DNA from: SZUA-545 sp050297855 | Lineage (GTDB): Bacteria > Campylobacterota > Campylobacteria > Campylobacterales > SZUA-545 | Direction: 5' to 3' | DNA length: 64,000 nt | Assembly (NCBI GenBank): GCA_050297855.1 | Contig: JBNKTC010000009.1 | Coordinates: 1 to 64,000 of the forward strand | Shown: positions 43,905 to 52,839 of the stretch, one piece after another | How positions within the stretch are numbered: the stretch's first letter is position 1 | How the letters are laid out: each line of letters starts with the position of its first letter | Made by a program: the position numbers and the translations under genes | The notes under the pieces: generated by a model | What the model was told of the DNA's origin: nothing | The model's input: only the letters and a program-made list of their open reading frames with translations | Database searches by the model: none

Positions 43905-46118
43905 TTATGAGCTGATGCTCTCCGTATCCATGACGACACGCTCCCGGGATCGGCCGGATGCTTCGTCCCCCAACGATACCACGACCCGGTTTCGCCCCCT
44001 CTCCTTGGCCTCGTACAGTGCCTTATCCGCACGTTCGACTATGCTTTCGGGGGAATCGTCCGTACGATAGGTGCTCACCCCGAAACTGCAGCTCTTGTGC
44101 CCGACCTTTGAAAAGTCGTGCTCTTCGACGGCTGTTCGGAGTTTTTCGGCCATCAGCCCGGCATGGTGAAGATCCGTTTCCGGACATATGACCAAAAACT
44201 CTTCCCCTCCCCATCGGCCGACGGTATCGGATTCACGGATATTCCGGGTAAAGATCGTCGCCAGCTCCTGCAGCACCTTGTCCCCGGCCTGGTGGCCGTA
44301 GGTATCGTTGACGCTTTTGAACTTGTCCATATCCATCATAATCACCGACAGGCCTCCCGTATAGCGGTGAGCCTGGTGCACCTCATATTCGATCACCTCA
44401 TCCAGCTTCATCCGGTTATAAAGCCCCGTCAGACGGTCCGTTACTGCAAGCTCTTCGACATGTTTTTTATCGGAGATGTCCTGGCGTATCGCCGTATACC
44501 CGACTTTATGTCCATTCTCATCCCAAAGCGGGGAGATGGTGGCGTATACCCAGTAGGAAGTACCGTCTTTTCTAAGGTTCTTCATCTCCCCCTCCCAAGG
44601 AATGTTATGTGTAATCGCATCCCACAATTCCGTAAATAGTGCTTTATCCGTATCCGGGTGACGGACTAGACTGTGCTTTTCCCCCAGCAGTTCCTCTTTG
44701 GTATAGCCGCTGATTTCGCAGAAAGCCTGGGAGACGGATGTGATATTTCCATTTACATCGGTTGACGAGACAATGACATACCGGTCAATCAACTCGGCAT
44801 ACCGCTCCTGGAGGTATTCGAGTTTTTTCCGCTCCGTGATATCCTGTACGGTTCCGTTGACAAAGACCGGCGTATCGCCTTCGTATTTGGCAGTCCCGTT
44901 TTCCAGGACATACTTTATCCGGCCGTCGTGCATTTTAAGACGGTGGGTGATGTGATAGGGCTGCTTTGTCTGCAGTGCCGTCTCAAAAGCGTGCTTGACC
45001 GATGCCACGTCTTCCGGGTGAATGGCATCCAGGAAACCTTCATACGTCGGTTCGATCTGGGATGCATCCTTTTCAAAAATTCGGTAGATCTCGGCAGACC
45101 ATGTCAGCTCGTTGGTTTTCATGTCAAGCGTCCAGCTTCCTACCTTGGCGATATGCTGGGCCTCATCGAGGGAACGGTTGACGCATTCGAGTTTTTCATA
45201 GGCTTTTTGTAAAAGATGTGTCCGTTCGTCGATAATGGACTGCATCGCATTAAATTCATCCATCATCGTTTTAAACTCGTCTTTGCAGCATGTTTTGGAA
45301 AGATCGAAGTGAAGTGTGTGGTCACGGCTTTGCCTGATCTTGTTGGTCATATAGGAGATGATGCGGATAATCCGTTTATGCAATATGATAATGATCAGCA
45401 GATTGACGGCAATAAACAACCCGATGATATACCCCAGAAGCATTTCATTGTGCCGCAGGGACTTTTGAGCCTCTCTGACCTGATCGCCCGTACGGTTGTC
45501 CAACATCAACATAAATTCATCGATCGGCTGCATGATCTTCTGTTTGGCCATATGATACTCTCCCGAATGGAGCAAGGCGATCGCTGCCTGCTGATCACGT
45601 TTCGCCGCTTTTGTATAGCTGCCGTAGAGATCTTTGGTACGCCCGGCCATAAGAGAAAATGCTTTCTCTTCGAGTTTGACCAGCTCATCGGAATTGAGAT
45701 GGGAGAGGTGAAGCTTTTGGCGCTCCACGCTGGAAAAGGGCAGATGCTCTATGATCTTCTCCAGGGGAAGAGGCTTCCCATCCGGGTGCAGCGTAGAACG
45801 CAACGGCTCCATGTAGTCCCAGTAAATGTCCTCATAGTTCTTTGGTCTTGGCACATTGCCGTTACGGATGTCGAGAACCCTGTAGTAGTCGTTTTTATAG
45901 CGTTCATCGCCCGTAACGACATAAGTCCGTGCCATACGTGTCAGGTCGTCAGAACTCTGTTGAAGACCTTGGGCGACCCGGTTCATTTTATAGCGCTCTT
46001 TTTCAACCGCGCTTAATCGGTCCGCTATCTGAATATTCTGTTGGTGGATCAGGCCGATCAATGAAATCAGAAGAATCTCAATTACGGTAAATAGGGAAAA
46101 TAAGGTTTTAATCTTCAA
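43905..46118 (-). CDS. Sensory diguanylate cyclase with periplasmic helical sensor, HAMP-like, two PAS and GGDEF domains
   Basis: 737 residues. Helix 8-25, periplasmic mostly helical sensor about 30-230 (SSDDLTRMARTYVVTGDERYKNDYY is typical of four-helix-bundle inputs), second helix about 231-252, a HAMP-like linker, PAS 1 about 325-445 (VGSWTLDMKTNELTWS, then GTVQDITERK), PAS 2 about 455-570 (FCEISGYTKEELLGEKHSLVR, YTAIRQDISDKK, as in Aer-type PAS), and GGDEF about 575-720 with TDRLTGLYNRMKLD, MMDMDKFKSVNDTYGH and RWGGEEF. It makes cyclic di-GMP in response to an envelope or redox cue. Single gene. Confidence 0.92.
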   Translation of the reverse strand: MKIKTLFSLFTVIEILLISLIGLIHQQNIQIADRLSAVEKERYKMNRVAQGLQQSSDDLTRMARTYVVTGDERYKNDYYRVLDIRNGNVPRPKNYEDIYWDYMEPLRSTLHPDGKPLPLEKIIEHLPFSSVERQKLHLSHLNSDELVKLEEKAFSLMAGRTKDLYGSYTKAAKRDQQAAIALLHSGEYHMAKQKIMQPIDEFMLMLDNRTGDQVREAQKSLRHNEMLLGYIIGLFIAVNLLIIIILHKRIIRIISYMTNKIRQSRDHTLHFDLSKTCCKDEFKTMMDEFNAMQSIIDERTHLLQKAYEKLECVNRSLDEAQHIAKVGSWTLDMKTNELTWSAEIYRIFEKDASQIEPTYEGFLDAIHPEDVASVKHAFETALQTKQPYHITHRLKMHDGRIKYVLENGTAKYEGDTPVFVNGTVQDITERKKLEYLQERYAELIDRYVIVSSTDVNGNITSVSQAFCEISGYTKEELLGEKHSLVRHPDTDKALFTELWDAITHNIPWEGEMKNLRKDGTSYWVYATISPLWDENGHKVGYTAIRQDISDKKHVEELAVTDRLTGLYNRMKLDEVIEYEVHQAHRYTGGLSVIMMDMDKFKSVNDTYGHQAGDKVLQELATIFTRNIRESDTVGRWGGEEFLVICPETDLHHAGLMAEKLRTAVEEHDFSKVGHKSCSFGVSTYRTDDSPESIVERADKALYEAKERGRNRVVVSLGDEASGRSRERVVMDTESISS

Positions 46119-46334
46119 ATAACATCCTTTAAAAATCAGGACTGGAAAAAGGACTCTCGCTATAGGTTATTATACGGAAACTATATCCATTATCATCAAA
46201 CCATGCTTACGTCTAATTAATTTTTAATATTTAATGCTGTTGAGAGATTTGAAATAAAGGGAGAAATCCCTTTTATTACAGGATACAGTGCATCATCCGA
46301 TATAAAAAAAATACTACACTAAGGAATATTTTTG

Positions 46335-47591
46335 ATGAATAATCTTTCACGGACCCTTCTTCTTGTAACGCTTCTGATAAACGGGGCAGATGCCATGGAC
46401 ATGGCAACAGGCAAGCTTGAAGGTGATATTAGGGCACAATATTACAGTGAGACGACGGAAGGGTATACAGATGCCGCAAATGTCAAGCATGACCCGGAAC
46501 CTGCCCTTGGCATGTCGGGGATCGGCATCAACCTCGTCACGACACTTGATTCCGGTACGGGGGTACAGGTGGAGCTGGGTGCGGGCATGGCGATACCGAC
46601 GTCAGAGACGAATAGCACCGATGCCGGTTCGAATGCTTTCGGCAGGGTAAACGACGCCGGTGACGGGTCGGAGATGTATACGACCCTGACCCGGGCAAAC
46701 GTATCGGCTGCATCATATTGCGGTTTTTTTAAGATCGGGTACCAGGAGCTGGATACCCCGATGGCGGGCAGCGATGACGTCAGGCTCGTACCCAACAGCT
46801 TCCTGGCAGCGACAGCCGGCCATACCGGCATTAAAAACGTCGCGTTGGTCGCGACCTATATCTCGCAGATGGCCGGGCTTGTGGACGGGAATGCGGACCA
46901 TGCCGAGCGGTACAGTTCGATGGCGGCACAGACGGTCGGCTCCACCTATCTTGATGGCAATACTACGACCGACGTAGAGGAGATACCGGTGCTAGCCGTA
47001 GCCGCCATCTATGAGAACGAGGAGCAGGCGTTTAACTGGCAGGTGTGGCAATATATGATGGCCGAACCGGTCCCCGGTATGGGCGCCGTCACGTCGGGAT
47101 ATGCCGATACCTCCATCGGGATGGGACCGATGACGCTTTCAGCCCAATATATCACCTTCGATACCGAGCAGTGGTCAAATACTGCAGCGGGTCTCATGGC
47201 AGAGTTCAGCTTCGGGGCGTTTGGGATGAGTGCCGCGGCCAACACCTACATGTTTGAGGACAACGGTGCCGGATCGGTGCAGACGCCGCTTTATTACGCC
47301 TGGGGCGGATACCCCGAGTATGTTGCCGGAGAAGAGGTCGATGCCAGCGGCGCAGACTGGGATAATGGCTCCAGTTATATGGTCTCCATGGCATACGACG
47401 AACCGGGCTTTTTGAACGCATCGGCTACCTACCTCTCCTATTCGGATGTATACGATGTGGTCGACCTGATCGTAGGATATGAGGGGGAACATACCCATAT
47501 CAATATGGTCTACGAGATGGTTACCGTAGCCGACAACAAAGTAGAAGGAAACTATGCCGTAGGCAAGGTACACCTCTCCTACCACTTCTAA
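46335..47591 (+). CDS. Outer membrane porin
   Basis: 418 residues from ATG with AAGGAA eight bases upstream; a TTG three bases earlier is also in frame. Signal peptide (LSRTLLLVTLLINGADA), then alternating beta-strand pattern with many Gly, Thr and Tyr, and the C-terminal strand GKVHLSYHF ending in Phe, the outer-membrane insertion signal. The start of the mature part (GKLEGDIRAQYYSETTEGYTD) resembles the OprD/Campylobacterota porin family. One cysteine in the middle (ASYCGFFKIGY). Substrate unknown. It has its own spacer of about 200 bases upstream without a clear promoter. Confidence 0.83.
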   Translation: MNNLSRTLLLVTLLINGADAMDMATGKLEGDIRAQYYSETTEGYTDAANVKHDPEPALGMSGIGINLVTTLDSGTGVQVELGAGMAIPTSETNSTDAGSNAFGRVNDAGDGSEMYTTLTRANVSAASYCGFFKIGYQELDTPMAGSDDVRLVPNSFLAATAGHTGIKNVALVATYISQMAGLVDGNADHAERYSSMAAQTVGSTYLDGNTTTDVEEIPVLAVAAIYENEEQAFNWQVWQYMMAEPVPGMGAVTSGYADTSIGMGPMTLSAQYITFDTEQWSNTAAGLMAEFSFGAFGMSAAANTYMFEDNGAGSVQTPLYYAWGGYPEYVAGEEVDASGADWDNGSSYMVSMAYDEPGFLNASATYLSYSDVYDVVDLIVGYEGEHTHINMVYEMVTVADNKVEGNYAVGKVHLSYHF

Positions 47592-47599
47592 CAAGCGGG

Positions 47600-47650
47600 G
47601 CTTTTTGACACCGTATAGACTATATCCTCAGTCCATAGTGATCAAAAAGC
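47600..47650 (+). terminator. Long imperfect hairpin after the porin gene
   Basis: GCTTTTTGA pairs with TCAAAAAGC, then CAC with GTG (one bulge), TAT with ATA, and GACT with AGTC around an eight-base loop: one 51-base fold. It is followed by TCTTTTATAT. Probably the porin terminator, but longer than usual. Confidence 0.55.
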
Positions 47651-47689
47651 TCTTTTATATGTCCTGGATTATGGAACTCCTCATACCGG

Positions 47690-47746
47690 CTATCCAATCA
47701 GAAGGGCTATCCACCCCATCACAAAAAACATTTTTATCGCATCCAC
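47690..47746 (-). CDS. Possible tiny hydrophobic peptide, 18 aa
   Basis: GTG start seven bases after a very strong ribosome site (GGAGGAGGAG); peptide MDAIKMFFVMGWIALLIG, which would span or lie in the membrane. No promoter is clear and no homologue is known to me. It could be chance. Confidence 0.2.
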   Translation of the reverse strand: MDAIKMFFVMGWIALLIG

Positions 47747-47898
47747 AACAGCACTCCTCCTCCAAAACGACTTATTAAGAGAAAGTCTATCAAAATAATT
47801 TATTGGAGACGGTAAGCATCTGAAGCGGATGATCCCCACGGGGTAATCTAAAGTGTACCTGCTATGATGATGCGATAAACCTTTTATGAGGAGATGCG

Positions 47899-48657
47899 GT
47901 GCGATACAGGTGGCTAAAGATTTGCACGGTGTGGATGGCAGTGGGGCTGGCAGTTGCCGACGCGATGGGCGCGACACACTATTTTCGCACCGTTGATGCG
48001 ACACTCCTCAAAGATGAACACCACCGTATCATGGATATCTTCTTAGACGGCACCTACCTGGTGATCGAGGGCAACACCACGGCCCCGTTCCGGGTCAGTA
48101 AAGTCCTGGAACAGGGAGAGTGGAAACGGCGGCCCGGTTGGATCAAAGCGAAAGGGATCGACGTAAGCGAAGTGGTGCGTCAGGCCCGGCTTGACGGGAG
48201 TGCCCGCTTTATCCTGGTCAGCAAGTCCCGTTTTTTGCTGGAGGTGTTCGACTTTGACGGCAGACTGGAGACAAAGCAGTTTGAAGCGGAAGTCGGACTG
48301 GGGATGGACCGCTGTCTGCCGCCCGAAGAGGGAGGACGCTGCTACTATACCGACCCGGGGGTCTACCGGGTCCGCTGGAAGGTCTACGACCCCGAAGGGA
48401 TCGAGTGGTGCATCCCCGAATCGATGGCCGATGAGGAGCGCTACGCCGAGGACCTGGAGTCGGGCCGGCGCTGCTTCCGCGACTCGCTCGGGAAGTATGC
48501 CCTCAATATCGGCTCCAGCTACGCGATCCACGGCACAAACGACCCCGCCTCCCTGGGCGAAAAACGCTCCCACGGCTGTATCCGCATCGGCATCGAGCCG
48601 ATGGAGCGTCTCTATCGTCTCATGGACGAAAGGGATATGGTCTACATCGTACCGTGA
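47899..48657 (+). CDS. Periplasmic L,D-transpeptidase (YkuD family)
   Basis: 252 residues, GTG start after GAGGAG. Signal peptide (about 1-24). The catalytic domain has the signature HGTN at 211-214 and SHGCIRIG with nucleophile C227. It would make 3-3 crosslinks in peptidoglycan or attach proteins to it. Extra cysteines (C139, C148, C171, C192) could form disulfides in the periplasm. The N-terminal 90 residues are not like LysM or PG_binding_1. Its 3' end overlaps the convergent kinase gene by 16 bases. Confidence 0.88.
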   Translation: MRYRWLKICTVWMAVGLAVADAMGATHYFRTVDATLLKDEHHRIMDIFLDGTYLVIEGNTTAPFRVSKVLEQGEWKRRPGWIKAKGIDVSEVVRQARLDGSARFILVSKSRFLLEVFDFDGRLETKQFEAEVGLGMDRCLPPEEGGRCYYTDPGVYRVRWKVYDPEGIEWCIPESMADEERYAEDLESGRRCFRDSLGKYALNIGSSYAIHGTNDPASLGEKRSHGCIRIGIEPMERLYRLMDERDMVYIVP

Positions 48658-49148
48658 CGTTGATGGACCACTTCAATAGTAAACCCTTCCTCTTCGGTCG
48701 GAGCCTGAAAAAAAGCAGTCACCTGGTGAAACGTCTCTTCCGTGTCGAATGAAGCACGTTCGGGTGCGCTCTGCCGCCGCAAGGCAAGCCGCTCCAGGCA
48801 CAACCCGTCATCAGCTTCCAGGTAGATCAGTTTGTGTGGGATACCCTCCCCGGAAAAGAGCTCTTTAAACCATGCCCGCTGCTTTGTCGTATTCCCCGGG
48901 AAATCCATGACGACCGAAACCCCCGAATGCTGAATGCTTCGTACATGATCTTTGAGCAAAGGCTTCAGGCGTGAGGAATATTTGATGTAGTCGTTAAAGT
49001 CCTTGATCTCCTCCGGGTAAACGGCGGCAAGCCACGCATCTTCCGATAACAGAATCGCATTCTCTTCATCGGCCAGCTTTTTTGAGTAGGTCGACTTCCC
49101 TGCCCCCATCTTGCCGGAGAAAAAAAAGAGTGTTCCTTTTGTATTCAT
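48642..49148 (-). CDS. P-loop kinase (AAA_33 / zeta-toxin-like fold)
   Basis: 168 residues from the ATG with AAGGAAAC in front; the first in-frame ATG lacks a site and would overlap the symporter stop. Walker A is FFSGKMGAGKST; later VVMDFPGNTTKQRAWF and YLEADDGLCLERLALRR fit the lid and base-sensing parts of small-molecule kinases of the AAA_33 group, which phosphorylate sugars, nucleosides or aminoglycosides. Substrate unknown. It follows the sodium symporter gene on the same strand by 23 bases, so the two may be co-transcribed. Confidence 0.8.
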   Translation of the reverse strand: MNTKGTLFFFSGKMGAGKSTYSKKLADEENAILLSEDAWLAAVYPEEIKDFNDYIKYSSRLKPLLKDHVRSIQHSGVSVVMDFPGNTTKQRAWFKELFSGEGIPHKLIYLEADDGLCLERLALRRQSAPERASFDTEETFHQVTAFFQAPTEEEGFTIEVVHQRHGTM

Positions 49149-49171
49149 ATTCTGTTTCCTTGTCTGTGGGG

Positions 49172-50743
49172 TCACACCCCGGTTTCAATAAGCCAAAGGG
49201 CCATCAGCATCATCACGAAATAGCCCGCCAGCAGCGTGTCCGTCCGCGTCCACGCAAGTTCCACGGTATGTTCGGCGGTATAGTCGGAGTCCGTCTTCCG
49301 CTCTTTGCAGCAGGTGAGTGAAAGCAGCCACGCGCTCCCATACGCGACAACGACCCCCGTGACGTTCCACCACATCCACATCACCTCCGGAGCGGCCACC
49401 CATAAAAAAAGGTTGACGCCCACGCCCGCGAAGAGTCCGGTCAGGATGGCGTGGCTCCCGATCCGCTTATGCAGCGCTCCGGCTAAAAACACCGCCAGGA
49501 CCGGCCCGTAGAAAGCCGAACCGATCTTGTTGATCGCCTCGATGACGGTATCGGCGATGGAGCCGACCATAAAGGCGAACCCGATGATGGCAATCCCCCA
49601 GAGAAACGTCGTCAGCTGACCCAGCCGGATCTCTTTTGCCCCGTCGGTATGCTTCTCGTTGAGCTCGAAGTCGTGGAGCGTGACGGCGGAGAGGGAGTTG
49701 AGCGCCGAGTCGATGCTGGACATGGCAGCAGCCAAAATGGCGGCGACCAGCAGCCCCTTCACCCCGACGGGGAGGTAGGCCAGGATAAACTCGGGGATCA
49801 GGTGGTCCGGCGTTGCCGCCGCAACGCTGGCCTGAAGCGAGGCATCCTGCAGGTAGAGCACGCCCACCGCAATCCCCAACATCACATAAAGCAGCGTCAG
49901 CGGGAAGCGTGCGAAGCCGTTGAAGTAGAGCGAACGTTTGGAATCCTCGACCGTCGTGGTGGAGAGCTCACGCTGGACCTGGCTCTGGTCGGTCCCGTAA
50001 TAGGCGGTGTAGAGGAAAAACCCGCCGAAGAGAAACGCCCAAAACGGCATCCCGCCGTCCGCGCCAAGCCCCCAGCTAAAATCCAGCGTCTGCAGCCGCT
50101 CTTTGGGAAAGGCCTCGAAAACGGCCCCCATCCCCCCGATGATATCGACGGCGATCCAGATGGAGACGATCACCCCCAGCAGCAATAGCCCCATCTGCAA
50201 AATATCCGAGTAGACGACGGCCCGCATACCGCCCAGGGTATCGTAGATCAGGATGATCAGCCCCATGCCGAGGATGGAGACCCACAGCTCGAATTCGGTG
50301 ATGCTCTGCATCACGATCGCCGTGGCATACAGGGCGATCCCGGTCCCCAGCCCGCGGCTGATCAGGAAGATCACGGCGACCGTATTGCGGACACTCGTCC
50401 CGTAGCGCAGCTGCAGGTATTCGTAGACACTGACGAGCTTAAGCTGGCGGAAGAGCGGGATCAGGAAGATGGAGGTGACGATCATGGCAAGCGGTAACGC
50501 CAGCTCATACTGCAGCCACGTCAGCCCCCCGCCCTCTTTGACCGCCACAAAGGCGGGGATGGAGATAAAACTGATCGCCGAGCTCTGCGTCGCCATCGTC
50601 GAGATCCCAACGGCCCACCACGGGAGCTTGCGGTCGGCGACATAGTAGTCGTCCTGGTCACGGTTTTTCCGGCCGATAAAATAACCGAAAATCAATAGAA
50701 AAATAAAGTACGCGCCGATAATCGACCAGTCCAATACACCCAT
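49172..50743 (-). CDS. Sodium:solute symporter (SSS family)
   Basis: 523 residues from the ATG preceded by AAAGGAG; 27 upstream in-frame residues are rejected. About 13 transmembrane helices in the LeuT-like fold. Family blocks: YYVADRKLPWWAVGISTMATQSSAISFISIP near the start, GGMRAVVYSDILQM, and LVAAILAAAMSSIDSALNSLSAV for the sodium-site helix. Similar to the group transporting sugars, sialic acid or myo-inositol, but the solute is not predictable. A P-loop kinase follows, which could act on the imported compound (inference). Confidence 0.88.
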   Translation of the reverse strand: MGVLDWSIIGAYFIFLLIFGYFIGRKNRDQDDYYVADRKLPWWAVGISTMATQSSAISFISIPAFVAVKEGGGLTWLQYELALPLAMIVTSIFLIPLFRQLKLVSVYEYLQLRYGTSVRNTVAVIFLISRGLGTGIALYATAIVMQSITEFELWVSILGMGLIILIYDTLGGMRAVVYSDILQMGLLLLGVIVSIWIAVDIIGGMGAVFEAFPKERLQTLDFSWGLGADGGMPFWAFLFGGFFLYTAYYGTDQSQVQRELSTTTVEDSKRSLYFNGFARFPLTLLYVMLGIAVGVLYLQDASLQASVAAATPDHLIPEFILAYLPVGVKGLLVAAILAAAMSSIDSALNSLSAVTLHDFELNEKHTDGAKEIRLGQLTTFLWGIAIIGFAFMVGSIADTVIEAINKIGSAFYGPVLAVFLAGALHKRIGSHAILTGLFAGVGVNLFLWVAAPEVMWMWWNVTGVVVAYGSAWLLSLTCCKERKTDSDYTAEHTVELAWTRTDTLLAGYFVMMLMALWLIETGV

Positions 50744-50838
50744 TCCGGCTCCTTTGCCGTTTATGATACGCAAAAGGAGCTGATGGGAAACAGCCGCATG
50801 GATTTGTGATATACTGGAAAACAACCTAAAGGAACCTC

Positions 50839-52260
50839 ATGAAAGTACTTGTTACCGGGGCTAACGGCTATATCGGACGCCGACTCAAACACGCGTTGCT
50901 CAGTGAGCGTGACACCGCTGTCAGAATACTGGTCCGCAATAAAAAAAGTGTTTCGCCCTCTGTCGCGAAGCGGGTGGAAGTATTTGAGGGGAATACCTTT
51001 GATATCGACTCACTGGATAAGGCCCTCGAGGGTATCGATACGGCCTACTATCTTATCCACAGCATGGGCAGCGGCGAGAACTACCGCGAACTGGACCGAA
51101 AAAGCGCCGAGAACTTTCGTGACGCCGCGATCCGTCAGGGAGTCAAGCGCATCATCTACCTGGGCGGGCTGGGAAGCAAGGAGAGTGCGAGTGAGCATCT
51201 CCTCAGCCGTATCGAGACGGGCGAATGCCTCAGCGCAAAACCCGACAAGATCCAGACCGTCTGGTTCCGTGCCGGGGTGATTATCGGTTCGGGCAGCGCC
51301 AGCTTCGAGATCATCCGGAACCTCGTGCAGAAACTGCCGGTGATGATCACCCCGCGATGGGTAGAGACCATGGCGCAACCCATTGCCGTAGACGATGTGA
51401 TCCGCTACCTTGAAAGTGCGAGGAACTTGCCGCAAAACGAGAACCTTGTCATCGATATCGGCTCCGAACAGATGCCCTACAAAGAGATGATGCTGGGCGT
51501 CGCCAGGGTGATGGGGCTCAAACGCCTTCTGATTCCCGTTCCGCTCTTGACCCCGACACTCTCCTCCTACTGGCTCGGACTCTTCACCCCCGTTCCCGTC
51601 AGTATCGCCTCGGCCCTGATCGAAGGATTGAAGAGTGAAGTGGTCCGGCAAAATGATATTGCCGATACGCTGTTCGATTTTCGCCCCGTCCCGTTTGATA
51701 CGGCGGTGCAACGTGCTCTGGACGAGATCGAAAAGAACCAGGTGATCAGCCGATGGAGCGACACCGGCGGGGAGACCTGGGAGCATGACCACGACCGTGA
51801 TATCGCCAACGCACTCTTCGTAGACAGGCAGCGGATCGGCATCGCACCCGCTGCCAAAAAAGAGGTCTTTGACTCTTTCATGTGCATCGGCGGGGAAGAG
51901 GGGTGGTTCGGCTACTCCTTTTTATGGCAGCTACGGGGTCTGATCGACAAGCTGATCGGGGGCGTGGGACTCAACCGCGGACGCCGGGACAGCTGCAATG
52001 CGCGCATCGGCGACAGCATCGACTTCTGGAAAGTGGTGGATATGGTACCCGATGAACGGCTGCTCCTGTATGCCCAGATGAAGCTTCCGGGAAAAGCGTG
52101 GCTGGAGTTCAAAATAGAGGGCGACGAACTGATTCAGACGGCGTACTTCTACCCCGACGGTCTTTGGGGCAGGTTTTACTGGTACATGATGCTGCCGTTT
52201 CACCTTTTTATCTTCAAAGACATGGCGACAAAAATTGCTTCCGTTAGCAAAAAAGACTAG
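50839..52260 (+). CDS. NAD(P)-binding SDR protein with C-terminal DUF2867 domain
   Basis: 473 residues. The first 300 form an atypical SDR: VLVTGANGYIGRRL, AYYLIHSMGSG, and KRIIYLGGLG. The last 150 (GEEGWFGYSFLWQLRGLIDKLIGG, then ARIGDSIDFWKVVDM and LFIFKDMATKIA) are the DUF2867 domain. Fusions of this kind occur widely and are thought to act on quinone-like or lipid substrates, but no activity is established. The next gene starts 2 bases later, so SDR and lipocalin form a pair. Confidence 0.85.
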   Translation: MKVLVTGANGYIGRRLKHALLSERDTAVRILVRNKKSVSPSVAKRVEVFEGNTFDIDSLDKALEGIDTAYYLIHSMGSGENYRELDRKSAENFRDAAIRQGVKRIIYLGGLGSKESASEHLLSRIETGECLSAKPDKIQTVWFRAGVIIGSGSASFEIIRNLVQKLPVMITPRWVETMAQPIAVDDVIRYLESARNLPQNENLVIDIGSEQMPYKEMMLGVARVMGLKRLLIPVPLLTPTLSSYWLGLFTPVPVSIASALIEGLKSEVVRQNDIADTLFDFRPVPFDTAVQRALDEIEKNQVISRWSDTGGETWEHDHDRDIANALFVDRQRIGIAPAAKKEVFDSFMCIGGEEGWFGYSFLWQLRGLIDKLIGGVGLNRGRRDSCNARIGDSIDFWKVVDMVPDERLLLYAQMKLPGKAWLEFKIEGDELIQTAYFYPDGLWGRFYWYMMLPFHLFIFKDMATKIASVSKKD

Positions 52261-52262
52261 TG

Positions 52263-52787
52263 ATGAAAACGTTTTGGATATTTTGCAGAGTGTTGCTAAG
52301 CGGCGTTTTTCTCGGTGGATGCACGTCTTCATATGCCCCGCTGCCGACGGTAGAGACTGTAGACATCGGGCAGTATCTCGGCACATGGTATGAGATCGCA
52401 CGCTATCCCAACCGTTTTGAAAAAGGGTGCACCGGCGTCACCGCGGAATACCGGCAAAAGAGTGAGGAGTCTATCCTCGTGACGAACCGATGCCGCCTGC
52501 ACGATCCTTCCGGCGAAGAAAAAGTTGCAAACGGAAAAGCCAAAATCATCGAGGGTTCCAATAACGCCAAACTCAAAGTGACGTTTTTCTGGCCCTTTTA
52601 CGGGGATTACTGGATCATCAAGCTGGACCCGGACTACCGGTATGCCGTCGTAGGCGAACCGTCCAGAAAGTACCTGTGGATTTTGGCAAGGGAAAAGCGA
52701 ATAAGTGAGACAGTTAAAAATGAGATAGTGTCATGGCTTCCCCAAGTGGGCTATGACCCGGAAAAGCTTGTCTGGACGCAGCACTAG
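52263..52787 (+). CDS. Bacterial lipocalin (Blc-like outer-membrane lipoprotein)
   Basis: 174 residues. Lipobox LGGC (C20), then the lipocalin signature QYLGTWYEIARYPNRFEKGC and the later VTFFWPFYGDYWIIKLDPDYRYAVVG, as in E. coli Blc, an outer-membrane lipoprotein that binds lysophospholipids. The barrel ends near LPQVGYDPEKL. It follows the SDR-DUF2867 gene in the same operon; pairing of lipocalin with a lipid-modifying reductase suggests a role in membrane lipid repair (inference). Confidence 0.92.
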   Translation: MKTFWIFCRVLLSGVFLGGCTSSYAPLPTVETVDIGQYLGTWYEIARYPNRFEKGCTGVTAEYRQKSEESILVTNRCRLHDPSGEEKVANGKAKIIEGSNNAKLKVTFFWPFYGDYWIIKLDPDYRYAVVGEPSRKYLWILAREKRISETVKNEIVSWLPQVGYDPEKLVWTQH

Positions 52788-52839
52788 CGTGTCTAATAAA
52801 AAAGAGAACATAAAGGGGAGAGCCCCCTTTATTCAGATG

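Larger units (their letters stand above)
47592..47898. other. Intergenic region of about 300 bases
   Basis: Holds the extended hairpin after the porin gene, a possible tiny hydrophobic reading frame on the minus strand, and the upstream region of the L,D-transpeptidase gene. No longer convincing gene is seen. Confidence 0.6.

Noticed and set aside
47690..48004. 104-residue minus-strand frame overlapping the transpeptidase start
   Set aside because: Most of it is antisense to the real gene; only its last 18 codons, behind a strong ribosome site, are worth keeping as a weak candidate.
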